Source: CAWFKS01 sp963816435
Lineage (GTDB): Bacteria > Pseudomonadota > Alphaproteobacteria > Rhizobiales > Rhizobiaceae
Assembly (NCBI GenBank): GCA_963816435.1
Contig: CAWFKS010000018.1
Location: 255,687 to 319,686 of the forward strand
DNA: 64,000 nt
Reading direction: 5' to 3'
A program made the translations under genes and the position numbers. The notes beneath the pieces are model-generated. The model saw nothing but the letters and a program-made list of their open reading frames with translations. It was not told the origin of the DNA and searched no databases. This document shows positions 18,769 through 26,791 of the stretch, piece by piece (position 1 is the stretch's first letter; each line of letters starts with the position of its first letter).

Positions 18769-19116
18769 TCAGGTCTTGGCAATCTCGAGCAGTTCGGTGA
18801 TCGGCTGCGAGCCCGGCTCCACCTCGATCACCCAGACGTCGGGATCGAACCGCGTTTCGCGGGCGATCCGCTCGGCGAGCTTCTCCTCGTCCTCGGCCTC
18901 GGCGACCACGACGAACTGGCGGTCCTGCGGGCGCCCCTCCTCGTAGCTCGTCTGCGGCGCCGGTCCGTAGAGCGTCAGCGTGCCCATGCGGCTGCGTTCG
19001 CTGACGAACACCGCGCCGGCCTCCGTCGCTCCGCGTCTCACCACCGCCGCGTAGCCTCCCTGGCTGAAGACCCGGCGCACCAGCGCGGAAACCCAGAAAT
19101 CGGTGGTGACCCGCAA
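18769..19116 (-). CDS. DUF1491 family protein
   Basis: A 115-residue DUF1491 protein, a family known in Alphaproteobacteria with no assigned function. It has the typical WVSALVRRVFSQGGYAAVVR start, then RGATEAGAVFVSERSRMGTL and the C-terminal DPDVWVIEVEPGSQPITELL. The most likely start is TTG at 19116, because family members begin at this first residue block (MRVTTDFWV) and no in-frame ATG precedes it. It is encoded just after the peptidoglycan-binding gene with a 17-bp gap, so the histidine kinase, peptidoglycan-binding protein and DUF1491 gene probably form one transcript. Confidence 0.8.
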   Translation of the reverse strand: MRVTTDFWVSALVRRVFSQGGYAAVVRRGATEAGAVFVSERSRMGTLTLYGPAPQTSYEEGRPQDRQFVVVAEAEDEEKLAERIARETRFDPDVWVIEVEPGSQPITELLEIAKT

Positions 19117-19133
19117 GGTTCAGGTCCCCGGGA

Positions 19134-20006
19134 TCAATCGGTCAGGCCGATTTCGCGCATCTTGGCGGTCACGGCCTCGTCCGGCTGACCGGTCTGCGGC
19201 AGGCCGAACAGCGCCTGGAATTCCTTGATCGCCGCGCTCGTCTTCGGGCCGACCACGCCGTCGAGCTCGATGCCGTCATTGCCGAACGCCTTCAGCCCCG
19301 CCTGGATGCGCTTCACCCGCGGGTCGCCGTCCAGCGACGCCACCTGCGTCTCGCCCGCGTCCGAAGGAGCGGGCGTGACCGAGGCGGTGATGTCCGGCCG
19401 GGGTGCGGGCGGCGGCGCCTGCTTCGGCACCTTCGGGGCCGTCCCCAGCTGCTCGAGCAGGCTCGCGTCGATCTTTCCGGTCGTCTCCAGCCCGACGATC
19501 TGCTGGTAGGCCTGCACAGCCTTCTGCGTGTGCGGCCCGGCGATGCCGTCGACCGGCCCGTCATAGAGATGCAGATCGGCAAGCAGGCCCTGGACCTTCG
19601 CTACGGTGGCGTCGCCGGCCGGCGCGGCCGCGCTGCCGGCGGCATCGTTCGCCGCAACGCCGCTGCGGGCGCGGATGGCTGCGGCGATGACGTCGTTGTC
19701 GGGCTTTGCGGGCGGCGCTGCGACCTCGTCGCGCTCGATGACGATGCGCGTCGCGCCGTCGTCCGTCACCGCCTTCTGCTGGGCTGTCGCCGGCCGCGTC
19801 GCGAAGAACGCGCCGTCATGGAAGTGCGGCTGGTACCACATCGCGTTGGCCGACACGTAGAACATCGCCACCAGGAACGCCGTCGTGCCGCCGACGGCCA
19901 CCGGGTTGCGGCCGATCGCGGCGACGGACGCCATCAGCCCGTCGCGCAGGACGTCGCCGAGGCCCTCGGGCATGTCGGGGTCAAGCGGATCTGCGGATCT
20001 TCTCAT
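19134..20006 (-). CDS. Peptidoglycan-binding domain protein (two PGB repeats)
   Basis: A 290-residue membrane-anchored protein with two PG_binding_1 repeats. A single membrane segment (AVGGTTAFLVAMFYVSANAM) sits at about residues 38-57. The two repeats contain KVQGLLADLHLYDGPVDGIA with GPHTQKAVQAYQQIVGLE, and RIQAGLKAFGNDGIELDGVV with GPKTSAAIKEFQALFGLP. Each has the GxVDGxxGxxT signature. The linkers are Pro/Ala rich. The ATG at 20006 overlaps the 3' end of the histidine kinase gene by 26 bp, so both are translated together. The repeats probably tether the protein to murein in the periplasm. Confidence 0.87.
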   Translation of the reverse strand: MRRSADPLDPDMPEGLGDVLRDGLMASVAAIGRNPVAVGGTTAFLVAMFYVSANAMWYQPHFHDGAFFATRPATAQQKAVTDDGATRIVIERDEVAAPPAKPDNDVIAAAIRARSGVAANDAAGSAAAPAGDATVAKVQGLLADLHLYDGPVDGIAGPHTQKAVQAYQQIVGLETTGKIDASLLEQLGTAPKVPKQAPPPAPRPDITASVTPAPSDAGETQVASLDGDPRVKRIQAGLKAFGNDGIELDGVVGPKTSAAIKEFQALFGLPQTGQPDEAVTAKMREIGLTD

Positions 20007-21871
20007 CCCGTTCTCCGGCTGTTGTTGTCGTGGCTGGCGCACCGGGCGCGTCGAGGGTTTCGCAAGCCGGGCCGTCGGCCGGCAGCACGACGCGTACCGT
20101 GGTGCCCTGCCCCGGCTCGCTTTCCAGCGTCATTTCTCCGCGGTGAAGCTTGACCAGTCCCTTGACCAAAGCAAGGCCGAGGCCGGTGCCCTCGAACTGG
20201 CGCGTCAGATCGTTCTGCACCTGCACGAACGGCTGGCCGAGGCGGCACAGATCGGCCTCGTCGATGCCGATGCCGGTGTCGCTCACGGTCAGGACCAGCC
20301 TGCTGCCGTTGCGCCATGCCTCGACGGCGACGCGGCCGTTCTCGGGCGTGAACTTGACGGCGTTCGACATCAGGTTGAGCAGGATCTGCTGCACCGCGCG
20401 GCGGTCGCACACCACCTCGCCGACTTCCGCCGTGACCTGGGTCGTCAGCGTCACCGAGGCGGCTTCGGCCTGCGGCGCCATCATCGAGCGGCACAGCTCC
20501 ACCGCCTCCGCCAGCATGAACGGCTCGGGGTGGACGTGATAGGCGCCGGCCTCGATCTTGGAGACGTCGAGGATGGAGTTCACGACCGACAGCAGATGGT
20601 GGCCCGATTCCCGGATCAGGCCGACATATTCGCGCCGGCGCGCCGCGCCGATCGGGCCGCCGATCTCCTGCAGCATCATGTCGGAAAAGCCGATGATGGT
20701 GTTGAGCGGCGTGCGCAGCTCGTGGCTGACGGCTGCCAGGAACCGGCTCTTGGCGATCTCGCTGCTGGCGACGTTGTCGCGAGCTGCAAGCAGTTCGCCG
20801 CGCAGCCTGTCGAGTTCCGCCGTGTCCCGGGCGATGGCGAAGACGTCGCCGCCGTCGGCATCGCCACCGATCAGTTCCATCTCGAAGCCGCGATAGCCGT
20901 CGGCCGGAAGCCCCGGCTCGCCTGTCGGCAGGCGCAGCCGCAGGGCAAGCTTCTTCGGTCCCCCGCCTGCGCGAACGTCGGAAAGCGCACACATGTAGGA
21001 GACGCGATCGCCGACATGGACGCGGTCGAGCAGCGGCTTGCCGATCAGCATCTCCGGCAGGATGCCGAAGCATCGTGCGCAATGTTCGGAGGTTTCGACG
21101 ATCTCGCCGTCAGGTCCGATCCTCATCACCGCCGCCTCCAGCTGGCGCAGCACCGGCTGGCTGCCGATGGCCGAGCCCGCGCCGGGCGTCTCCTCCTGAA
21201 GCTCCCGGCGGCGCAACCACACCGTCGCCAGGTAGGCGCCGGGCACCAGCCAGGCGGCGAGACCGTAGGCGAGCGAGGTCGCAGGCATCAGCAGCGGGCC
21301 GACGATGATCGCCAGAAGGGCCGCGAGGGCTCCGGCTGCCACGCCGGCGAGCGTGGCCTCCCGGCTGCGCGCGACCCAGCGCGCCTCGACCGCGGGAGCG
21401 GCCGCAAGCAGAAGAAGTGGCGAGCCCGCGCCGCCACCGGCCGCGATCACGAACGCCAGAACCGGCACCGACAGCGCCAGCAGCAGCCCTTCGGTGGCGC
21501 GCCGCTTGCCGGTAACCGCGACGAGCAGGGCGAGCGCCCAGCCGCCGGCGAACACGGCGCAGGCGAGCGCCAGCACGGTGGCGATCGGAAGCAGGCCGGC
21601 CAGCAGCTGCACCAGCGCGGCGGCTGCGGGAAACGGTGCGGTCAAGCGCCAGGCCGATCAGCCTGCGATGGCCGGTCCGCTCGTCGTTGGAAACGGCACT
21701 CGGGTGAACCAGCCGCTCGCAGCCGGCTATCAAACCCGCAGTCCATTCGCCGGTTCGGGCCGTAGGAGAACTCACGTCAACGCACTCACACTCGGGGGCG
21801 CGGCGGCCGGAAGACGACGCTGCGTCCTGGCCCTCTCGACGGGCCGGTTTCTTTGAGTCCGAAACTCGCAC
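19981..21871 (-). CDS. Membrane-bound PAS-type sensor histidine kinase (one N-terminal frameshift)
   Basis: A sensor kinase of roughly 630 residues. The long open frame (TTG at 21645) starts at hydrophobic helices; upstream, in another frame, lies a likely N-terminal cytoplasmic part including CERLVHPSAVSNDERTGHRR, so the true start may be GTG at 21871 with one frameshift near 21645. Four to five membrane helices (about residues 5-140 of the long frame) are followed by a PAS-like region around EIVETSEHCARCFGILPEML, then the HisKA H-box SHELRTPLNTIIGFSDMM (His308), N-box NLMSNAVKFTP, and G-boxes DTGIGI and GTGLGLALV. No receiver domain. No response regulator adjoins it, so its partner is elsewhere. 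Confidence 0.83.
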
Positions 21872-22267
21872 CCACCGTTTAAGGAATGGATAAATCGTGG
21901 CCCCGGCATGCCCGCCGAGGTCTCATTTCGGACGATTGCGGCGCCGTGGCGGGGCGGTTTTGCCGGCATGGTAAACAGAGGGTAAGGCAAACGGCACTTC
22001 GGCGATCGGCGCGCGAAACGCGTCGCGGGAAGCCGGATTTTCCGAATTTTTCCGCAATTTCAGGCACTTGGGTGGTCAACGGGAGCTTGCGCGGAATGGT
22101 TGACCTTTCGTCAAGTTCGCCTCGAATGCGATTAGCTAAAATGCGAATCGAATTTGCCGCGAATGCCGAGGGCCGGATCAAGCCGGTTTTTGCGGCACCT
22201 GATCCATGCTGCGCGCGTTTGGGGGACGGCGCCGGCATTTCGGCGTCGTGGACAATGCGAGGTCGAC
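21872..22267. other. Intergenic region upstream of the DUF5330 gene
   Basis: About 396 bases with no gene that I can support. The second half (22100-22160) is slightly AT-richer and probably carries the promoters of the divergent histidine kinase and DUF5330 genes. Confidence 0.5.
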
Positions 22268-22588
22268 ATGTTCTTTCTCATCCGCGCGGCTTTCTGGTTG
22301 TCGCTGGTGCTTCTGGTCATCCCGTTCGGCGTGAGCCAGGGGAGCGGCTCGAATTCCGTCGGGCCGGTGCAGGCGCTGTCTGCGGCCCGCGAGGCGGTCG
22401 GCGACATCGCCGGAATGTGCGAGCGCAAGCCCGACGTCTGCGAGACCGGCCGCTCGGCCTTCCACACGATCGGCGTGCGCGCCCGCGAAGGCGCCAAGCT
22501 CGCCTACCAGTATCTCGACGAGAAGCTGGGCGAGGAGCCGGCGGGCGACGCCGGCATGGCGACCGGCAGCATCCCGGCCGCCGACTGA
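22268..22588 (+). CDS. DUF5330 domain-containing protein
   Basis: A 106-residue rhizobial DUF5330 protein of unknown function. The N-terminus MFFLIRAAFWLSLVLLVIPF is a signal or membrane anchor, followed by a Ser/Gly stretch and then SAAREAVGDIAGMCERKPDV and CETGRSAFHTIGVRAREGAK. The two Cys residues (MCERKPDVCE) are conserved in the family and may form a disulfide in the periplasm. Start ATG at 22268 is the first in frame that gives the hydrophobic leader; the longer upstream frame is not family-like. The gene precedes sufE by 64 bp. Confidence 0.85.
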   Translation: MFFLIRAAFWLSLVLLVIPFGVSQGSGSNSVGPVQALSAAREAVGDIAGMCERKPDVCETGRSAFHTIGVRAREGAKLAYQYLDEKLGEEPAGDAGMATGSIPAAD

Positions 22589-22651
22589 GCAGCCCACCGG
22601 TCAGCCGGTTTACCGGGTGACGTGACGCGCATTGGCCCCTATATCGGGGGC

Positions 22652-23086
22652 ATGACGACGATCGACACCATCCATGAGGATTTCGCGCTGCTCGACGACT
22701 GGGAGGAGCGCTACCGCTACGTGATCGAGCTGGGCGGCGACCTCCCGCCCTACCCCGAGGACGCCCGCGACGACGCCCACAAGGTGCAGGGTTGCGTCAG
22801 CCAGGTCTGGCTCCTGAGCCAGCGCGAAGACGGTGACGATCCGGTCCTGACATTCGCCGGCGATTCCGATGCCCACATCGTGCGCGGGCTGGTGGCGATC
22901 ATGCTGGCGCTCTATTCGGGCCGTCACGCCAGCGAGATTCTCGAAATCGACGCAGAGGACACGTTGCGCACGCTCGGCCTCGACGAGCACCTGACGCCGC
23001 AGCGCGCCAACGGCCTGCGCGCCATGATCAAGCGCATCCGCTCCGAGGCCGAGAAGGCGCTGTCGCCGGCGCATCAGCCAGGCTGA
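22652..23086 (+). CDS. sufE: SufE family cysteine desulfurase partner
   Basis: A 144-residue SufE protein, which accepts persulfide sulfur from the cysteine desulfurase SufS for Fe-S cluster assembly. It begins MTTIDTIHEDFALLDDWEER with YRYVIELGGDLPPYPED, then the active-site Cys48 in DAHKVQGCVSQVWLL, the family signature. It ends with the helix EDTLRTLGLDEHLTPQRANG then LRAMIKRI. The ATG at 22652 matches family N-termini. It is adjacent to the DUF5330 gene and convergent with the DUF6456 gene, whose end it overlaps by 13 bp. Length is typical. Confidence 0.93.
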   Translation: MTTIDTIHEDFALLDDWEERYRYVIELGGDLPPYPEDARDDAHKVQGCVSQVWLLSQREDGDDPVLTFAGDSDAHIVRGLVAIMLALYSGRHASEILEIDAEDTLRTLGLDEHLTPQRANGLRAMIKRIRSEAEKALSPAHQPG

Positions 23087-24339
23087 ACGCCGCCGATGCG
23101 CGGCCGGTAGTTCTCCGCACCCCAATGGAGAATGCTGCCCGAACGCGGGCCGGTCCGCTCCGGCTCGTAGTGGCGGGCGAGCGCGGCGAGTGCGGTCTTC
23201 AGCACCACCTTCGCCGATCGCTGCGGCCATCCGCGTTCCATCTCCACCTGCTCCAGCCCCTTCAGGAAGCAGCAGACGTCGACCAGAACGCCCGAGAGTT
23301 CCGGGCCGACGGCCGCCAGCGCGTGGTCGACCCGCTGTCGCGCCGCAAGCGCGGCGTCCGTCAGTTCGGCCATGCCGCCGGCGCCGCCGTCGCGCCTTCC
23401 CGAAGCCACCGCCGCCTGCCAGTTGGCGCCGAGCCGCGGCACCAGCCGTCCGCGCGTGTAGTCGCTGCGCAGCCGCTCGCCGGCGCGTAGCTCGCGACCG
23501 TCGAGAAATGCCCGGCCCTTGCGGTCCTTGCGGGCGGCGATCGCCGTCAGCGGCGATTCCGACAGGTCGAGCTCCACCGCCTGCCGGATGCCCTCGACCT
23601 CCATCGTCTTGTGCACGCGCTCCTGGTGCTGGGCGCGAAACCCGTCGGCCGGGTCATCGCCGCGCACCGCCAGGGCGTGTCCGCTGGCCGAAAGCGCCAG
23701 CCGGTCGCCCTGCCGCTCGACCAGTCCGCGCCGCGCCGCTTCTTCGAGTGCCGGCCGCCTGACCGAAACCGTGCCGCGTTCGCCGCCCTGCAGCAGCAGC
23801 GCGTCGGTCCGCGCCGCCCGGCCGAGCGTCGCCTCGCCGTGGCGGAGAAACCGCAGCAGCCGCGCCAGGTCCTTCGCTGTCCCCGCCTTGTCGTCCTGCG
23901 TGCTCGACATCATCAGCGGCGGCGCTCCCTCAGCGCCACCGACGACACCCGCTCGGTGATCGGCGATCAGCCGGTCGAATTCCTCGTCGTCGCGCAGATC
24001 CTCGATCAGGTGACAGGCGTGCATGACCGTGGTGCGGTCGCGCCCGAAGCCGCGGCCGATGTCGATCATGCGCAACCCCAGTGCGACGTGACAGACATAC
24101 ATCGCCACCTGGCGAGCGCGCGCCACGTCGTTGGCGCCCCTGCCCGGCTGCCGCATCTCGCGCCCGCAAGTTCCGAACAGCGCCGAGACGATGTCGACGA
24201 CGCAGTCGCAGAGCTCGACCGCGCGATCCTGCCGCAGACGACTCTCCGGCGACGTCGCCGGACCGGGCGGCGACCATGTCGGAGTGGCCGGATCGGGCGG
24301 CGTTTCATCGTCGTTTCGGCGCGGGATCGAGGATGGCAC
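23074..24339 (-). CDS. DnaA domain IV-like HTH plus DUF6456 (fused ORF)
   Basis: A single 421-residue frame that joins two units which I recall as adjacent separate genes in rhizobia. The N-terminal 120 residues resemble DnaA domain IV: VARARQVAMYVCHVALGLRM then IGRGFGRDRTTVMHACHLIE, matching the DnaA GRDHTTVxHA signature, which suggests sequence-specific DNA binding. The C-terminal part, from about residue 155, is a DUF6456-type domain with DLARLLRFLRHGEATLG, LSESPLTAIAARKDRKGRAF and VCCFLKGLEQVEMERGWPQR. A MMSSTQ segment at the joint, with overlapping stops in another frame, could be the original DUF6456 start, so the fusion may come from an indel. Confidence 0.7.
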   Translation of the reverse strand: MPSSIPRRNDDETPPDPATPTWSPPGPATSPESRLRQDRAVELCDCVVDIVSALFGTCGREMRQPGRGANDVARARQVAMYVCHVALGLRMIDIGRGFGRDRTTVMHACHLIEDLRDDEEFDRLIADHRAGVVGGAEGAPPLMMSSTQDDKAGTAKDLARLLRFLRHGEATLGRAARTDALLLQGGERGTVSVRRPALEEAARRGLVERQGDRLALSASGHALAVRGDDPADGFRAQHQERVHKTMEVEGIRQAVELDLSESPLTAIAARKDRKGRAFLDGRELRAGERLRSDYTRGRLVPRLGANWQAAVASGRRDGGAGGMAELTDAALAARQRVDHALAAVGPELSGVLVDVCCFLKGLEQVEMERGWPQRSAKVVLKTALAALARHYEPERTGPRSGSILHWGAENYRPRIGGVQPG

Positions 24340-24357
24340 TGCGGGCTTCCCTGGCTG

Positions 24358-24380
24358 ATATAGGAACTTATTCCTTATAT
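24358..24380. promoter_or_regulatory. Imperfect palindrome upstream of the HTH/DUF6456 gene
   Basis: A 23-bp AT-rich near-palindrome sits 18-41 bp upstream of the HTH/DUF6456 start. Arms are ATATAGGAA and TTCCTTATAT around ctta, with one extra T in the right arm. It stands out from the GC-rich surroundings and is well placed for a promoter/operator, possibly autoregulatory. Inference from position only. Confidence 0.45.
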
Positions 24381-24549
24381 CGCACAGCCGGCAGTTGTGA
24401 ACAAATCAAGAACTGTTTGGCGAGACCAATTCTTGCAAGCGCCTGATTCTCCTGCGTCTTTTCTGATTCAGTCCCGAAACGAGGGCGTTTTCTATCCCCG
24501 CCCTCCACGGCGCGACGACACTTACGCCTCCACATGAAAGGACGGGTCA

Positions 24550-24888
24550 ATGAGCGGGTTTTCGCGGCGCGAGGCGCAGGAATTCAAGGCACGCAAGCAG
24601 GAAGAGCTGGCCGAGGCGCGCCAGACGGCGGCCTTCTTCCTGGCGACGGGAATAGATCTTTCAGCCGCACTGGCGGCTACGCCGGAGCGGCGCAAGGAAA
24701 TCCTGCGCAAGGTCGAGCGCCTGCTCGAGCGCGAAAGGCTGAAGGGTTTGAAGCGGCACTGGTCCTACGACCTCAACCGCCACATCGCGCTCAGCCAGGC
24801 CTGGCGCCAGCTGACGCGGCACCAAGCGGCCGCAACTCGGTTCGCGGCCGCCGAAACGAAAGCGGCGCCCGGAGGCGCCGCATCGTGA
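24550..24888 (+). CDS. Small conserved rhizobial protein of unknown function
   Basis: A 112-residue soluble protein beginning MSGFSRREAQEFKARKQEEL, with a central DLSAALAATPERRKEILRKV and a basic C-terminal part LKRHWSYDLNRHIALSQAWR. It is highly charged and mostly helical, without signal or membrane segment. I recall similar uncharacterised proteins in rhizobia. ATG at 24550 follows AAAGGA. It lies divergent from the HTH/DUF6456 gene and converges on mucR, so it is probably monocistronic. Its stop and the mucR stop are 36 bp apart. Confidence 0.7.
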   Translation: MSGFSRREAQEFKARKQEELAEARQTAAFFLATGIDLSAALAATPERRKEILRKVERLLERERLKGLKRHWSYDLNRHIALSQAWRQLTRHQAAATRFAAAETKAAPGGAAS

Positions 24889-24924
24889 AACCCGCAATCG
24901 CGAATTGTCGGGATAGGAGGTCGT

Positions 24925-25347
24925 CTAGCGCTTGCGCTTGCGGCCCAGGCCCATGTCCTTGGCGAGCTTGGAGCGGGCTGCCGCGTAGCTCGGGGCGACC
25001 ATCGGATAGTTGGGATCGAGGCCCCACTTCTCGCGATACTGCTCGGGCGTCAGGCCGTAGTGGGTCATCAGGTGACGCTTGAGCGACTTGAACTTCTTTC
25101 CGTCCTCGAGACAGACGATGTAGTCGTCGTGGACCGACTTCTTCGGGTTGACTGCAGGTTTCGGCTTGTCTGCAGGGGCCTGTTCGGCAGCACCACCGAC
25201 ACGGCCGAGTGCGCTGTGCACATCGGCGATCAGGTTGGAAAGCTCTCCGACCGGAACCGGGTTGTTGCTGACATAGGCGGCCACAACATCGGCGGTGAGT
25301 TCGATCAGCGCATCCTGGCTTCTCGAAGTGATCTCTGCGGTATCCAT
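24925..25347 (-). CDS. mucR: Ros/MucR family transcriptional regulator
   Basis: A 140-residue MucR/Ros zinc-finger regulator. In rhizobia, MucR controls exopolysaccharide, motility and cell-cycle genes by binding AT-rich DNA at many promoters. The N-terminal oligomerisation half includes LTADVVAAYVSNNPVPVGEL followed by SNLIADVHSALG. The C2H2-like finger is CLEDGKKFKSLKRHLMTHYG, with Cys79, Asp82 replacing the second Cys as is usual in the Ros family, His92 and His96. The C-terminus EQYREKWGLDPNYPMVAPSY is the standard MucR tail, with a basic end. The long AT-rich upstream region (25348-25632) fits the known autoregulation of mucR. Confidence 0.95.
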   Translation of the reverse strand: MDTAEITSRSQDALIELTADVVAAYVSNNPVPVGELSNLIADVHSALGRVGGAAEQAPADKPKPAVNPKKSVHDDYIVCLEDGKKFKSLKRHLMTHYGLTPEQYREKWGLDPNYPMVAPSYAAARSKLAKDMGLGRKRKR

Positions 25348-25632
25348 TCGTTTTTGTCCCAGATTGTATGCCTTCGAATTATCGCGGAACGCTCACTGGC
25401 TCGTAAGACGCGGCAAATCTGCCACTCCGCGATTCATGTCGAGCACATATAGGATATTGCTGATGATTCAAGTAAAAACTATTTGGCGCCTTACTTGAGC
25501 GCTTCTTTCCCTAAAATTCGGCGTCGCTCAAAAATGAAAGTAGATCGTCCGCGATATTTACAACCTGCAGGTGCGCCCGGCCGGCGGTTTCAAGTTGACG
25601 ATACGTCATCTAAACTTGGAAATATTCGGCGA

Positions 25633-25984
25633 TTAAACCGATTCAGAGTTGTTCGCCCGCGGCATATCGTCCATCACCGAACGATCCCATAACCGGTAGC
25701 CCGCCGAATAGGCGGCTTTCGCCAGCAGATGGGCCGAAATCGGGGCCGTGAGCATGAAGAACACGACGCCCGCGATCGCGCGCGTGGCGGTTGCAAGATC
25801 GTCGGCAAACACGGCAAGCGCGATCATCATGGCGCCCGATCCCACGGTGCCGGCCTTGGAGGCGGCATGCATGCGCGAATAGACATCGGGCAGCCGCAGC
25901 ACCCCGATCGCGGCAACTCACCGCGAACAAGGATCCCACGACCAGAAGAGATCCGGCGAGATAGTTCTGGATCGTTTCGATCAT
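25633..25984 (-). CDS. mnhG: Na+/H+ antiporter subunit G (one frameshift)
   Basis: MnhG/PhaG/MrpG, a small membrane subunit of the group 1 monovalent cation/proton antiporter. The N-terminal frame reads MIETIQNYLAGSLLVVGSLF (ATG 25984); near 25917 it shifts into the other frame, which continues VLRLPDVYSRMHAASKAGTV, the family's conserved LRxPDxYxRxHAASKAxT signature, followed by two hydrophobic segments. It ends about 116 residues long at 25633. The start overlaps mnhF by ATGA. It is the last gene of the seven-gene operon on the minus strand. Confidence 0.88.
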
Positions 25985-26320
25985 TCTTCTTCCTCCGGAT
26001 AGTCTTCCATGTCTTCGTCCGCGTCGAGATCGCCGTCGCCCTGGCCGTGCGTCAAAACGAAGCGGGCGAAGGCGACGGTGGCCAGGAAGCCGACGAGGCC
26101 GAGCGCGATGGCGATGTCGAGATAGAGCGTGTGGCCGGTGCGGATGCCGACCACGGCGATGAAGCCGATGGCGGTCGCCACCAGCACGTCGAGCCCGAGA
26201 ATGCGGTCCGGCAGGGTCGGGCCGATGATCGACGCGCAACACGTTGAGCAGGAAGGCGATGCTGAGCAGCGCCAGCGCGATGATCTCGGCGACCTGCAGG
26301 AAGCCCGCGCCGCCGCTCAC
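25981..26320 (-). CDS. mnhF: Na+/H+ antiporter subunit F (one frameshift)
   Basis: MnhF, a small subunit with three membrane helices. GTG at 26320 overlaps the mnhE stop as GTGA. It reads VSGGAGFLQVAEIIALALLS with IAFLLNVLRV, and after a frameshift near 26235 continues in MLVATAIGFIAVVGIRTGHT and LYLDIAIALGLVGFLATVAF. Family PxxxDRxxAxD-type residues lie at the shift (GPTLPDRILGLDVLVA in the other frame). It ends with an unusually acidic tail (DGDLDADEDMEDYPEEEE). The acidic extension is longer than in many homologues. It overlaps mnhG. Confidence 0.87.
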
Positions 26321-26791
26321 CGGAACGCCTCCATGATCTTGCGCTCGAAGCCCTCGGCGATGTCGCGGCGCGTCTCGTCGGGATCGGAGCAGTCGATGGC
26401 GTGAACGTAGAGGACCTGGCGATCCTCCGAAACGTCGACCGACAGCGTGCCCGGCGTCAGCGTGATGAGGTTGGCAAGAAGCGTGATCTCGAAATCCCGA
26501 TCGACCTTCAAGCGGATAGGCGAAGATGCCGGGCTTCAGGTCCATCTTCGGCGACAGCACCAGGACGGCGACCTTCCAGGCCGACAGAAGCAGCTCGTAG
26601 ACGAACAGCAGGCCCAGCGACAGCACGCGCCACGACCGCGTCAGGTAGCCGACGGAGCCGACCTGCTCGCGGATCATGTAGAGCGCGCCGGCGCCCAGCA
26701 CGAAGCCGAACAGCAGGTTGGCGAGCGTGAAATTGCCCGTCATCGCCGCCCAGGCAAGCGCCAGCAGGATGTTGAACAGGAACAGCGTCAT
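26317..26791 (-). CDS. mnhE: Na+/H+ antiporter subunit E (one frameshift)
   Basis: MnhE, a membrane subunit of the antiporter complex. ATG at 26791 overlaps the mnhD stop. It has two N-terminal hydrophobic segments, MTLFLFNILLALAWAAMTGN and LLFGFVLGAGALYMIREQVG, then YELLLSAWKVAVLVLSPKMD. After a frameshift near 26518 the conserved DFEITLLANLITLTPGTLSV block follows, then EDRQVLYVHAIDCSDPDETR and the end at 26317. The LANxITLTPGT motif is diagnostic of the family. Confidence 0.9.
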
